DNA from: G964020055 sp964020055
GTDB lineage: Bacteria > Pseudomonadota > Alphaproteobacteria > WRAU01 > Hepatincolaceae
Reading direction: 5' to 3'
DNA: 64,000 nt
Assembly (NCBI GenBank): GCA_964020055.1
Contig: OZ026533.1
Coordinates: forward strand, 868,001 to 932,000
Shown: piece by piece, positions 25,732 to 35,638 of the stretch
Numbering within the stretch: position 1 is the first letter of the stretch
How the letters are laid out: each line of letters opens with the position of its first letter
Position numbers and translations under genes: made by a program
The notes under the pieces: generated by a model
Databases searched by the model: none
What the model was told of the DNA's origin: nothing
Seen by the model: the letters and a program-made list of their open reading frames with translations, nothing else

Positions 25732-26904
25732 TTAATCCCTCTTTTTTAATTGTGAAATTGTATTTATTGTATTTATCAATATATTGCATATTTTAGAAAC
25801 ATGAGTTGTATCTAAATATTCTTCTTTGGTGTGAAAATTACCTCCTAAAGGTCCTAAGCCATCTAAAACAATAGAATTTGTTAAAGAAGCAAAACAGCCA
25901 TCGGAACCACCAAAAGATGATGTCCAATTTACATCATACCCTGACTTCTTACCTGATACCCAAATATAGCTTTTCAATTCTTCAGCTTCTTTTTTGGGTA
26001 TTATTCCAGGATATTCTTGTAACTCATTTACTGTAATTTTTACCTTATCTACCATTTTATGTGTTATTGCATAATCTATTTTAGTTTTTATTTTTTCCTT
26101 GCAATCTGAAGATACATAACGTACCTGCATACCTAATGTTACCTTATCTATTACATCACCTAAATGCTTTGCAGGATCTGTCTTGATAGTAAAATTCATT
26201 AAAATATCTTGACTTAAAGAGTTCGAAATATTTACAAGTTTCATAAAATTGGCTGCTTCTAATAAAGCTGAAGCTCCATCTGAATAATTACCTGTTATAC
26301 TTTTCTCTCCAATAAAATCTATTTTATAATTTAACATTCCGTATCTTTTATCTACAAAAGAACCGTTTTCTCTAGTAGGTTCCAAAACCAAAGTATATTT
26401 TGATTTTTCTGCTAATTCTTTTATTAAATCACTATTTAAGTGTGATCCTGTTTCCTCATTACTATTTAACAATAGGGCTATTTTACATTTGTCTAAATTT
26501 ATTTTTTCAAGTAAATATAATCCTAATAAAGCACCTGCTTTGTTATCTACAACCCCACAACCATGAGCTATTCCATTTTCTTTCAAAACAAAAGGATGTT
26601 CTTTTGCACTTCCTACCTCAAAAACAGTATCTAAATGGGCTAATAACAAAAAATCTAAACCTTCTGTAGTATCTACATCTGCATTAGAAATTATAAGACA
26701 GGGTCCTGCTTCAGGATTACATAATTTTCTTACAACTTTTAATCCTGTTTTAATAGCTTTTTTCTCAAAAAACTCATGAAGTTTGCTAATACCTGCTTTA
26801 TAATTAGTTGGGCTATCTATATTTACTATGTACTGTAAATCTAACAAATAACTATTTAAATCTTCATGCGTAAACTGAGAATTTTTATTATATCCTTCCG
26901 ACAT
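25732..26904 (-). CDS. M20 family metallopeptidase (carboxypeptidase G2-like)
   Basis: A 390-residue zinc hydrolase that probably cleaves peptides or acyl-amino acids. The metal and catalytic motifs are in order: LLAHLDTVF, GCGVVDNKAG, NSNEETGS, LVLEPT and the C-terminal GGNFHTKEEY. The dimerisation domain lies between. I place the start at ATG 26904, which has GGAG six bases upstream; the ATG at 26916 contains that GGAG in its own codons. It precedes grpE by one base, the place where hrcA often sits. The substrate cannot be predicted. Confidence 0.87.
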   Translation of the reverse strand: MSEGYNKNSQFTHEDLNSYLLDLQYIVNIDSPTNYKAGISKLHEFFEKKAIKTGLKVVRKLCNPEAGPCLIISNADVDTTEGLDFLLLAHLDTVFEVGSAKEHPFVLKENGIAHGCGVVDNKAGALLGLYLLEKINLDKCKIALLLNSNEETGSHLNSDLIKELAEKSKYTLVLEPTRENGSFVDKRYGMLNYKIDFIGEKSITGNYSDGASALLEAANFMKLVNISNSLSQDILMNFTIKTDPAKHLGDVIDKVTLGMQVRYVSSDCKEKIKTKIDYAITHKMVDKVKITVNELQEYPGIIPKKEAEELKSYIWVSGKKSGYDVNWTSSFGGSDGCFASLTNSIVLDGLGPLGGNFHTKEEYLDTTHVSKICNILINTINTISQLKKRD

Positions 26905-27097
26905 AATATGCTCCATTATAATCTTATATTGTTCTTAATTACATGTAGTTTTAAATTATTTTTTTTCAAGTGAATATTCAAATTACTGAGGATAAATAGT
27001 TATAAATTTATTAACCATTGAATTAAATTATTGTAAAGAATATAATAATTTTCTGTATTCACAAGAATAGATTTTACACTGTAAGAATAGGAGAATA

Positions 27098-27823
27098 ATG
27101 ATTAGAGCATCTTCAAGAAAACATGATGAGCTAAGAGATATAAAAATAGAAACTAATGTTAACAAATATGCTGAAGGTTCTTGTTTAATCTCATTTGGAG
27201 ACACCAAAGTTATTTGTACTGCTTCGTTAGATAATAAAATACCTCATTTTTTACGTGGACAAAATATGGGATGGGTCTCTGCAGAATATGGCATGTTGCC
27301 TAGATCTACACACAATCGTTGTGACAGAGAAGCTTTAAAAGGTCAAACAGGTAGAACTAAAGAAATACAAAGATTAATTGCACGATCTTTAAGAGCAATA
27401 GTGGATTTAGAAAAAATGTCAGAAAAACATATAAGAGTAGATTGTGATGTTATTCAAGCAGATGGAGGCACTAGAACTGCAGCTATAACAGGATCTTATG
27501 TTGCTTTATATTTAGCATTTTCTAAACTTATAAATAAAAAAATAATTGATACAATGCCTTTAAAAGAACATGTTGCAGCTGTTTCTTGTGGTATTTTTAA
27601 TGGCGTACCTTTATTAGATTTGGATTATTCTGAAGATAGTAAAGCAGATGTAGATGCAAATTTCATTATGACATCTAAAAACCATATTGTAGAAATACAG
27701 GCAAGTGCTGAAAAAACTACATTTGATAAGGATACTTTAGATAAAATGATGGTTTTAGCCGAAAAAGGAATAAATATACTAATAAATAAACAACAAAAAG
27801 CAATTTTGAACAGCAAGCAATAA
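27098..27823 (+). CDS. rph: Ribonuclease PH
   Basis: A phosphorolytic 3'-5' exoribonuclease that trims tRNA 3' ends. The 241-residue protein has the standard start RASSRKHDELRDIKIE and the motifs GWVSAEYGMLPRSTH, GRTKEIQRLIARSLRA and DCDVIQADGGTRTAAITG. AGGAG precedes the ATG. It begins a rph-rdgB-hemW run and is divergent from the M20-grpE-dnaK block. Confidence 0.97.
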   Translation: MIRASSRKHDELRDIKIETNVNKYAEGSCLISFGDTKVICTASLDNKIPHFLRGQNMGWVSAEYGMLPRSTHNRCDREALKGQTGRTKEIQRLIARSLRAIVDLEKMSEKHIRVDCDVIQADGGTRTAAITGSYVALYLAFSKLINKKIIDTMPLKEHVAAVSCGIFNGVPLLDLDYSEDSKADVDANFIMTSKNHIVEIQASAEKTTFDKDTLDKMMVLAEKGINILINKQQKAILNSKQ

Positions 27824-27859
27824 TTTTGAATATAGCAAAATTAAACAAGGAAATAAATT

Positions 27860-28504
27860 ATGTCAAAAAATATAAAAATAGTTTTAGCTTCTCAGAATAA
27901 AAATAAACTAAATGAAATACAATTGATTTTGCAAAAATTTAACATTACCAATGTTTCTTTTTCATTAGCAAGTGATTATACAAATTTCGAGCCGGAAGAA
28001 AACGGAACAACCTATGAAGAAAATGCTTATATAAAAGCAAAAGCTATATCTGCGATTACAAATTCTATATGCTTAAGTGATGATAGCGGGTTTTCTGTAG
28101 AAGCTATTGATAATCAACCTGGCGTTCATACTGCTAGGTGGTGTGTTGGCAATGACACCAAACCAGCTTTTGAAAAAATACAAAAACTAATGGGTAACAG
28201 TAAAAATACTAAAGCTTTTTTTACAACTGTTTTATGCCTATATATACCTACAGATTTACAAGAGTTTGTTATAACTCCAAAGAGTTTTCATAATAACCAT
28301 GCCTTTTTTACTGGTATAATAAATGGTAATATTTCCTTTCCTCCTAGAGGTACAAATGGCTTTTCTTATGATACAATTTTTATTCCTCATGGATATAATA
28401 AAACGTATGCTGAAATGGAAAGTGAAGAAAAAAATTCTTTATCTAATAGATATAAAGCTATAATGAATTTTAAAAATAACTTTTTAGATCTTAATATAAA
28501 TTAA
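27860..28504 (+). CDS. rdgB: dITP/XTP pyrophosphatase RdgB
   Basis: A house-cleaning enzyme that hydrolyses dITP and XTP to keep them out of DNA. The 214-residue protein has the N-terminal LASQNKNKLNEI, the catalytic SDDSGFSVEAI...PGVHTARW, and NGFSYDTIFIPHGYNKTYAEM near the end. AAGGA lies upstream of the ATG. It is the second gene of the rph-rdgB-hemW run. Confidence 0.95.
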   Translation: MSKNIKIVLASQNKNKLNEIQLILQKFNITNVSFSLASDYTNFEPEENGTTYEENAYIKAKAISAITNSICLSDDSGFSVEAIDNQPGVHTARWCVGNDTKPAFEKIQKLMGNSKNTKAFFTTVLCLYIPTDLQEFVITPKSFHNNHAFFTGIINGNISFPPRGTNGFSYDTIFIPHGYNKTYAEMESEEKNSLSNRYKAIMNFKNNFLDLNIN

Positions 28505-28517
28505 CTGTAGATAATCT

Positions 28518-29669
28518 TTGAACTTTAATAATAATATTTCTATATATATTCACTGGCCTTTTTGTTTAATGAAGTGCCCATATTGTGATTTTAATGCTTA
28601 TATCCCTGGTATAGTTAATCATAACAATTGGAAACAGGCATATATTAATGCTATAAATGCACAGTCTTATTTTTTGAAAAATAAAACTATAAAATCTGTT
28701 TTTTTTGGTGGTGGCACTCCATCTTTGATGGAGCCATCTGTCATTCATGATATTTTAAATCATATAAAAAAAATAAATAATAATTCTCCTATTGATGAAA
28801 TTACCTTGGAAGCTAATCCTTCAACTGTAGAATATAGTAAATTTCAAGATTTCAAAAATGCTGGTATAAATAGACTTTCACTAGGTGTTCAATCATTTAA
28901 TGATCATTTTTTGAAAAAATTAGGTAGAAATCATAATAAAAAAGAGGCATTTTGTGCTCTTGATATAGCAAATAATATTTTCTCTGATGTTTCTTTTGAT
29001 TTGATGATGGGATTACCAAAACAAAGCTTTGATTTATGGAAAGAAGAAATAGAAACAGCTAAGAGTTTCATTAAAAATCATATTTCTATTTACCAATTAA
29101 CTATTGAAGAAGGAACTAAATTTTATAAAGATAAGGTTCCTGCAGCAAAAGATGATATTGCATCAGAGATGTATTTATACAATATTGAAGAATTAGAAAA
29201 AATTGGAATATACCAATATGAAATATCTAACTTTGCACAAAAAAATCATGAAAGTATACACAATTTAAACTATTGGCTAGGTGGAGAATATTTAGGTATT
29301 GGCCCGCAAGCTCATGGAAGAATTTTACATAATAACAACTGGTATGCAACGTCTGAAATAAAGTTGCCTATGAAATGGCAAAAAACTGCTTTAAATTTGC
29401 CTAATTTGTTAATTGATAACCCTATAAATGATAATATCTTATTCCAAAATATTGAAAAATTAACTATAAAACAAAGACAAGAAGAACAGCTTATTACTTA
29501 TTTAAGATTGAATAAGCCTATACCTGATAATATTTTAGAAATTGCTGACCTGAAAAAGTTAAATATTCTTATCAACGAAAAGCTTATCAAAAAAACAAAT
29601 GGTTTTTATGTCTTATCTTCTAAAGCAAGACTATGCTTAAACCATATTGTATATTACCTACTAACATAA
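28518..29669 (+). CDS. hemW: Radical SAM protein HemW (heme chaperone)
   Basis: HemW is a heme-binding radical SAM protein related to HemN. The 383-residue protein begins with the CxxxCxxC cluster in HWPFCLMKCPYCDFNAY, then FGGGTPSLM and LSLGVQSFND, and ends with the HemN C-terminal domain. The start is the TTG at 28518: an in-frame TAA stands at 28512-28514 and no ATG precedes the conserved residues. It follows rdgB by 13 bp and converges with the LppC-like gene with a 3-bp gap. Confidence 0.93.
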   Translation: MNFNNNISIYIHWPFCLMKCPYCDFNAYIPGIVNHNNWKQAYINAINAQSYFLKNKTIKSVFFGGGTPSLMEPSVIHDILNHIKKINNNSPIDEITLEANPSTVEYSKFQDFKNAGINRLSLGVQSFNDHFLKKLGRNHNKKEAFCALDIANNIFSDVSFDLMMGLPKQSFDLWKEEIETAKSFIKNHISIYQLTIEEGTKFYKDKVPAAKDDIASEMYLYNIEELEKIGIYQYEISNFAQKNHESIHNLNYWLGGEYLGIGPQAHGRILHNNNWYATSEIKLPMKWQKTALNLPNLLIDNPINDNILFQNIEKLTIKQRQEEQLITYLRLNKPIPDNILEIADLKKLNILINEKLIKKTNGFYVLSSKARLCLNHIVYYLLT

Positions 29670-29672
29670 TAG

Positions 29673-30965
29673 TTACTCTTTTTGTATATCTCTATAATTT
29701 GGGTAATTTATATAAGATAAATTACTACTACTTTCCACTATATTAGATTTACCTCTTATAATTTTATTAATTAACATTGGTCTTACTATTATACCATCTA
29801 ACCTAATAGTTAATCCTCCATACGCACCAGAAAAAATCATCTTAGCTGCTAAAGCTGATGATGTAGCATTTAATACAAAATCTCCTTCTGTATCATAAGA
29901 CGCCAATGATGCTAATACTTTAACTATATCATATGCTGAGGCATCAATAATATTTGGCGCTTTATTATATAAGTTATTGTATTCTTTATAAAAATCAGTT
30001 TCTTCTATATTTTTATATGATGGATAAAAAGCACCATTTAAAGTTCCTTCAACTTCTACATCTTTAATATTCCAATTACTATTACCTAAAATAGTTAACT
30101 TTGAGTAATCTATATCTAAAAGAGAAAAATGACTTACAACAACAGGCAATCTAGAACCATAATCACCAATTATTAAAGTATCAAAGTCTAATTGCGGTTT
30201 AGGAACTTTCTTAAGAGGTTGCTTTTTGGCAGATAATATTTTATTTTCTTCTAACAAATTAGCCTTTATTTCATCTATTCTAGCCTGTTCATCTTCAGGT
30301 ATTAGTTTTACTATGTAATTGGATAAATTAACTTTATTATCTGGGTATCTTACAACTTTCACTAAAGTTAAGTTTCTTGACTGTATTGCTTGTGTGGCAG
30401 ATGAAACTATAAAATCACCATATTTATTATCTGGAGCTAAAATTGCATAATTTTTACTAGATTTATCCCCTCTTTGTGAAGAATAGTTCACCACCATTTC
30501 CATATCATTTATAACAGGATATGAAGCTAAAAATATATTATCTGAATATTGTAACAATGAAATATCATTGCTAAATGAAACAACAGGGATACTATAATCA
30601 TCTGTGATTGCTAAAACCTTTTTTGTGCTTTCTGAAAAAACAGGACCTAATATAACTTGGGCACCATCTGAAATAATTTTTTTCACTATTGAGGTTGTAT
30701 TTTTACTTTCTGTTGGTAAATCATATATTTTAAAAACTATATTATTATTTCCAGTTTCATAATAAGATAAGTTAATTGCGTTTAATAAACTTTGGCTAAC
30801 ATTAGCATTTTGACCTGTCATAGGTAAAATTACAGCAACAACAAGCTTTTTATCATTTATAGCACCTCTCATTGTATAATAATCATAGGAACAGGAATAT
30901 AAGCTAAAAACTAATATTAATAAAATGAAGATTTTTTTTAGAACTTGTGGCATTATTAGACTCAT
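29673..30965 (-). CDS. LppC/LpoA-like lipoprotein (penicillin-binding protein activator family)
   Basis: A 430-residue lipoprotein with a lipobox SLYSC at about residues 21-25 and a periplasmic domain of the leucine-binding-protein fold. Motifs include VVAVILPMTGQNANVSQSLL, GAQVILGPVFSEST and IPVVSFSND. In enteric bacteria the homologue LpoA activates PBP1a; the alphaproteobacterial members lack the other LpoA domain, so the role is inferred. It is divergent from rsmI, the typical arrangement in this class. A second ATG at 30953 is possible. Confidence 0.85.
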   Translation of the reverse strand: MSLIMPQVLKKIFILLILVFSLYSCSYDYYTMRGAINDKKLVVAVILPMTGQNANVSQSLLNAINLSYYETGNNNIVFKIYDLPTESKNTTSIVKKIISDGAQVILGPVFSESTKKVLAITDDYSIPVVSFSNDISLLQYSDNIFLASYPVINDMEMVVNYSSQRGDKSSKNYAILAPDNKYGDFIVSSATQAIQSRNLTLVKVVRYPDNKVNLSNYIVKLIPEDEQARIDEIKANLLEENKILSAKKQPLKKVPKPQLDFDTLIIGDYGSRLPVVVSHFSLLDIDYSKLTILGNSNWNIKDVEVEGTLNGAFYPSYKNIEETDFYKEYNNLYNKAPNIIDASAYDIVKVLASLASYDTEGDFVLNATSSALAAKMIFSGAYGGLTIRLDGIIVRPMLINKIIRGKSNIVESSSNLSYINYPNYRDIQKE

Positions 30966-31010
30966 AATATACTATATTCCTAAAAATACATTATGGTACA
31001 CAAAAAGTAA

Positions 31011-31847
31011 ATGGAAAACTACGGTAAACTATATATAGTTTCAACTCCTATTGGCAATATGAATGATATAACTTTAAGAGCTATAGATACTCTTAAAACT
31101 GTAGATGTAATTGTTTGTGAAGATACTAAAACAAGTAAAAAATTACTTTTACATTTAGGTATTTCTAAAAAATTGATCAGTTACAATGTAATTAGTGAAG
31201 CACATAAAACACAACAAATTTTAGATTTATTAAAAAATGGTGATAATATTGCTTTAATTTCTGATGCAGGTACTCCATTGATTGCAGATCCTGGATATTT
31301 ACTTGTAAAATCAGCAAGAGAACAAAATATAAAAGTTATAACTATACCAGGATGTTCATCAGTTATTGCTTCATTATCTATATCTGGTATTCCATGTAGT
31401 AATTTTGTTTTTCTAGGTTTTTTAGAAAGAACATCTAACAAAAGAAAAAAAACACTTCAAAAATATCAAATTGATGGTTTGACGCTTGTTTTGTTTGAAA
31501 GTCCTAAAAGAATTTTAAATACTTTGAAAGATATTCAAGAAATATTTGGAGATAATCAACATATTTGTCTAGCTCGTGAACTTACTAAAATATATGAAGA
31601 AGTTATAACAAATACTGTAGAAAATTTAATAAAACAATATGAGATAAAAAAACCTTTAGGTGAGTTTGTTATTATTTTGAGAGTTGATAATGTAACCCCC
31701 AAAAATAATCAGGAAGAATTAAGAAAATATATAAAAAATAATATTAACAAACCTGTAAAATCTTTATCTAAAGAAATGGCAGATATTTTTAATATGAAAA
31801 AAAGTATATTATATGAACAAATCATTAACTTTAAAAAAGAAAATTAA
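31011..31847 (+). CDS. rsmI: 16S rRNA (cytidine(1402)-2'-O)-methyltransferase RsmI
   Basis: RsmI methylates C1402 in the 16S rRNA decoding centre. The 278-residue protein has LYIVSTPIGNMNDITLRA, VCEDTKTSKKLL, LISDAGTPLIADPGYLLV and the GCSSVIASLSISG segment typical of the tetrapyrrole-methylase fold. It overlaps yraN by 35 bp, which suggests coupled translation. Confidence 0.95.
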   Translation: MENYGKLYIVSTPIGNMNDITLRAIDTLKTVDVIVCEDTKTSKKLLLHLGISKKLISYNVISEAHKTQQILDLLKNGDNIALISDAGTPLIADPGYLLVKSAREQNIKVITIPGCSSVIASLSISGIPCSNFVFLGFLERTSNKRKKTLQKYQIDGLTLVLFESPKRILNTLKDIQEIFGDNQHICLARELTKIYEEVITNTVENLIKQYEIKKPLGEFVIILRVDNVTPKNNQEELRKYIKNNINKPVKSLSKEMADIFNMKKSILYEQIINFKKEN

Positions 31848-32193
31848 AGCATATTTATCTGGAAAATCTGCAGAAAAGCAAGCCTTAGATTATTTGATTT
31901 GTAAAAAATGGACTATTATAGCTACAAATTATAAAACTATTTATGGAGAAATTGATATTATAGCTACTTTAGATAATACTCTTGTAGCTTTCGAAATAAA
32001 AACCAGAAAAGATATAGAAATACTAAAATACACAATTACAACTAAACAACAAATGAGGATAATTAATGCTTTTAATTATTATATATCTGAAAACGAAGCT
32101 TTTTCTTCATATAATTTAAGGTTAGATGCAATATTTATATATCCTAATAAAACAATTCACCATATTGAAAATGCTTGGGATGATGTATTTTGA
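31813..32193 (+). CDS. YraN family (UPF0102) endonuclease-like protein
   Basis: A 126-residue protein with the UPF0102 pattern GKSAEKQALDYL...YGEIDIIATLDNTLVAFEIKTRK, which resembles the D-ExK core of Holliday-junction-resolvase-like nucleases. Its cellular role is not established. The start lies inside the end of rsmI, and the rsmI-yraN order is conserved in alphaproteobacteria. Confidence 0.92.
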   Translation: MNKSLTLKKKIKAYLSGKSAEKQALDYLICKKWTIIATNYKTIYGEIDIIATLDNTLVAFEIKTRKDIEILKYTITTKQQMRIINAFNYYISENEAFSSYNLRLDAIFIYPNKTIHHIENAWDDVF

Positions 32194-32241
32194 TTTTTCA
32201 AATACAATATTTTTATCTTAATAATAATACACTACTACGAT

Positions 32242-33252
32242 ATGCCTAATAAAAAAACAACAGACAACTTAAAAAAGTTAAAGTTTTATAATCAATTTAT
32301 TGATTATGGTTTTGATGCTTATATTTCAACATTTCAAAATTATTTCAGTAGTAACCCAGAAGAATATAATCAAAAATTATCTGTACTTGAAAAAAATTTA
32401 TCTGCTGAGAGTTTTAACCAAGCAATAAGATTTTTAAGAGTAATGAATTTACTACCATTACCTTCATGTAATTACCTGGTGAAAAAATCAGTTATTTATA
32501 ATGATGAAGAAATCATAGAGATTTTCAAAGAAAAAAAATTTTACAATGACATTAATAAATTTTACACGCAGTATAATCTTCAAGGCTTTGAGAAAATAGA
32601 AATCAACGTATTTAGACATCATTGTGGCTTAAAGCCTATTAGGCATAATTTTAAAGATAAATATAATATAAAGATTGATAAATACTTATATAAATCTAAC
32701 ATGATAGATGGTGGGGCTTTCTATGGAGATTCTGCCTTAATTTTTAATAAGTTTTATCGCCCTCATAACATATATGCTTTCGAGCCCTCTTCTGTTAATT
32801 ATAATTCTTTACAAACAAACATACAAAACAATCACCTAAATAAAGTAATAATTGCGGAAAAATTAGGATTAACAAACAATGTTTCACGTGAAACATTGAA
32901 TTATATATCAACAATACAAAACCATGGCGCTTCTTTTGTATTTAAGCCTAATAGACTAAAAACCGAAGAAGTTAATTTGACTACTATAGATAATTATGTT
33001 CAAGAAAACAAGATAAACAATCTAAAATTAATTAAATTAGATGTAGAAGGCTATGGTTTGAAAGCTGTCAAAGGTGCTAAAGAAACTATAACAAAATATA
33101 AACCAATAATCAGCTGTGCTGTATATCATAACCCTGAAGAGTTTTTTGATATTCTACCTTTACTTAGACAATATAATAAAGACTATACTTTTGAATTATT
33201 GCCTTTATCTCATAGTTTCATACTAAAAGAAATGACACTTATGGCATATTAG
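32242..33252 (+). CDS. FkbM family methyltransferase
   Basis: A 336-residue protein whose C-terminal half (about 140-320) is an FkbM-type SAM methyltransferase: NMIDGGAFYGDSALIF, IYAFEPSSVNYNSL, LKLIKLDVEGYGLKAVKGA. Such enzymes often O-methylate sugars or small molecules. The N-terminal 130 residues are helical and not recognised. The gene contains a perfect parS palindrome at 32880-32895 that encodes VSRET, so its position may be held by the chromosome-segregation system. Confidence 0.85.
   Translation: MPNKKTTDNLKKLKFYNQFIDYGFDAYISTFQNYFSSNPEEYNQKLSVLEKNLSAESFNQAIRFLRVMNLLPLPSCNYLVKKSVIYNDEEIIEIFKEKKFYNDINKFYTQYNLQGFEKIEINVFRHHCGLKPIRHNFKDKYNIKIDKYLYKSNMIDGGAFYGDSALIFNKFYRPHNIYAFEPSSVNYNSLQTNIQNNHLNKVIIAEKLGLTNNVSRETLNYISTIQNHGASFVFKPNRLKTEEVNLTTIDNYVQENKINNLKLIKLDVEGYGLKAVKGAKETITKYKPIISCAVYHNPEEFFDILPLLRQYNKDYTFELLPLSHSFILKEMTLMAY
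32880..32895. promoter_or_regulatory. parS site 1 (perfect consensus)
   Basis: TGTTTCACGTGAAACA, an exact match to the bacterial parS consensus bound by ParB, here embedded in a 22-bp perfect palindrome (32877-32898). It lies inside the FkbM coding sequence, about 8 kb from parB. Confidence 0.93.
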
Positions 33253-33311
33253 GTTATTCATCTCTGATTTCTATGTTAAGATAATTAATATAGAAATATT
33301 GGTAGATTGCT

Positions 33312-34021
33312 ATGAAAAATGATAAATTTTATGGTTTAAAAGCACGAATAACAATAGCAGAAAATTTCTTTGTGATTCCTATATTACATACATGTGTGTT
33401 TAAATTCCAAAAAATAATTACTGAGTGTAGTGGAAAAGTTTTAGAAGAAAAAGCCGGATATTATCTAATAAAGCTTATTGATAAAAAGGATAAAACAAAT
33501 GAAAGTATGCATTATATAGCACGCAATACTGCTGAAAATTTATTAACCTTAGCTTCAAAACCTAAATTAAAATTATTTAATCCTATAATAGATGAATTTG
33601 AAGGCGAAGATGCAGATGAATCAACAATAGCGATAATGTTACTTATATCCAAAAAGAAAATTTACAATTCCATAAAGGAAATATTTTAAACAATAATATT
33701 GAAACACCAAATAACTTTCCACAACTAAATAGGGAAGCATTTCGTGCTGTAAATTTAGTTATTTTATCTTTAGGTATAGATATTCATAATATTACAGGAA
33801 ATTGGGAACAAATTTTGTATTGGTCACAAAAAAAAGAAAAAATTAAAACATCTGCTATAAAAGGTTTTAACACTTCTTTAAAAAAACTAGGTTCTATGAA
33901 ATATCATATAGAAAAAATAGAAAAAAAAGATTACGGAAAAGTAAAAAAATATAGTTTTCCTCAGATGAAAAAAGTGTTATCAGAAAATTACGGGCTAAAT
34001 GAAGATGAAATCAATTTATAA
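33312..34021 (+). pseudogene. Unknown gene split by a frameshift
   Basis: The first part (33312-33689) reads MKNDKFYGLKARITIAENFF and ends at a stop. A second frame, open from 33620, continues with no start codon (ITGNWEQILYWSQKKEK, SENYGLNEDEINL) to 34021. Joining the two by a -1 shift somewhere in 33620-33689 gives one protein of about 235 residues. I do not recognise the family. Decay or a sequencing error is most likely; programmed slippage at the A-rich stretch at 33651-33660 is possible, but the site C-AAA-AAG is not the usual slippery form. Confidence 0.55.
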
Positions 34022-34066
34022 AAATACAAACAACATTATATGTAAACATACTTTTTGCAATCATTT

Positions 34067-35587
34067 TTATTTCAAATAATTGATTTTTCGATACGATAAT
34101 GCAACTGCTATATCTTCTTTATTGATTTCAGGTTTACTTTCTAAATCTGCTATTGTTCTTGCAACTTTTATGGCTCTAAAATAAGCTCTTGTTGATAAAT
34201 CATATTTCTGAGTTGTTTTTTGCAATAGTTCTTTTGCATCTTTAGATATTTTACTCTCTTCTTCAATGATAGCTGTAGAAGCTTCTGCATTTGTTGCTAT
34301 ACCATATTTTTTATATCTGTTTTCTTGTATATCTCTTGCTTTTATAACTCTATCTTTTATAATTTTATCTTCTTTTGAATTAGCTTTCATATTTAATTCT
34401 TCTACGGTAACAGGCAGTACCTCTATGATCAAATCCATCCTGTCAATTATGGGGCCTGAAACTTTATTTTGATATGTTTCTGCACATAAAGGTGCTTTAG
34501 AACAAGATCTACTTAAATCTCCATAATATCCACATCTACAAGGGTTCATAGCCGCTATTAATTGAAAATTTGCGGGAAATATAACATGGCTATTTACTCT
34601 TGATATATGAACTTCTTTAGTTTCTAAAGGTTGCCTTAACGCATCTAAAATATTTTTATCAAATTCTGCTAATTCATCTAAAAATAATATACCATTATTT
34701 GCTAGTGTGATTTCACCAGGTTTTATTCTACTACCTCCTCCTATCAAAGATGGCATGGATGCAGAATGATGTGGAGTTCGATATGGCCTTTGAGTAATAA
34801 CAGAAGCATTATTCATAAGTCCTGATATAGAATATATCAAGCTTGTATCTAACATTTCCTTTTGAGTTAAGGGAGGTAATAAACCTCCAATAGAACTTGC
34901 TAACATAGATTTTCCAGAACCAGGCGGACCTATCATCAATAAATTATGTCCTCCTGCTGCTGAAATTTCTAAGGCTACTTTTGCTGTATAATGACCTTTG
35001 ATTTCAGATATACTTGTGAATGAATATTCTTCTGCTTTTTTGTGGTTAAGATCAAATGTATTAATATTTATAATATTACCATCTTTAAAGTGAGCTATGA
35101 TTTCTGTTAAATTATTAATGGGTAGTAACTCTATACTATCTTTTATTAACGATGCTTCTGTTACTTGATTAGAAGGGCATATAAATCCCTTATTTTGTTG
35201 GGCTGCAAAATAGGCAGCAGCTAAAACTCCAGGAATATTTTTTATTTGTGCATCTAGAGCTATTTCTCCCATTGAAATATAATTAATTATTTCTTCATTG
35301 GGAAGTATTTCCATTGCACAAAGAACAGCAATTGTTATTGGCAGATCAAAATAGCTACCTTCTTTCAAAGTATCAGCAGGAGATAAATTCACTGTAATTC
35401 TACTTGCAGGTAATGATAACCCAATTGAATACAATGACGATCTGATTCTTTCTTTACTCTCAGATACAGCTTTACTTGCTAATCCTACAATAGAAAAAGA
35501 TGGTAAGCCTTTTGTGATACTAACTTGGACATCTACCAACTTAGTTTTCATCCCTTCGAATGCTACTGAATAACTTCGTGATATCAA
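34067..35587 (-). CDS. comM: ComM/YifB family Mg-chelatase-like AAA ATPase
   Basis: A 506-residue AAA+ helicase family protein; ComM promotes branch migration during natural transformation, and homologues occur widely in bacteria that are not competent. Seen are the N-terminal S5-like part KGLPSFSIVGLASKAVSESK, Walker A GPPGSGKS, TPHHSASMPSLIGGG, Walker B ILFLDELAEF and the zinc-type CRCGYYGD. The start appears to be the TTG at 35587, with GAGGG just upstream. An 11-bp inverted repeat lies immediately before the gene. Confidence 0.93.
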   Translation of the reverse strand: MISRSYSVAFEGMKTKLVDVQVSITKGLPSFSIVGLASKAVSESKERIRSSLYSIGLSLPASRITVNLSPADTLKEGSYFDLPITIAVLCAMEILPNEEIINYISMGEIALDAQIKNIPGVLAAAYFAAQQNKGFICPSNQVTEASLIKDSIELLPINNLTEIIAHFKDGNIININTFDLNHKKAEEYSFTSISEIKGHYTAKVALEISAAGGHNLLMIGPPGSGKSMLASSIGGLLPPLTQKEMLDTSLIYSISGLMNNASVITQRPYRTPHHSASMPSLIGGGSRIKPGEITLANNGILFLDELAEFDKNILDALRQPLETKEVHISRVNSHVIFPANFQLIAAMNPCRCGYYGDLSRSCSKAPLCAETYQNKVSGPIIDRMDLIIEVLPVTVEELNMKANSKEDKIIKDRVIKARDIQENRYKKYGIATNAEASTAIIEEESKISKDAKELLQKTTQKYDLSTRAYFRAIKVARTIADLESKPEINKEDIAVALSYRKINYLK

Positions 35588-35597
35588 AACACCCTCT

Positions 35598-35638
35598 ACA
35601 CTATATACATTTACAAATTCATAATGTGTATATAGTGT
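35598..35638. repeat. Inverted repeat in front of comM
   Basis: ACACTATATAC (35598-35608) is repeated in inverted form, GTATATAGTGT (35628-35638), with a 19-base spacer. It sits within 11 bp of the comM start, so it could be an operator or a leader hairpin. Confidence 0.55.

Noticed and set aside
33645..33662. Programmed -1 frameshift site
   Set aside because: The heptamer is C-AAA-AAG, not the usual A-AAA-AAG, and no downstream stem is obvious; decay or a sequence error is simpler, though not excluded.
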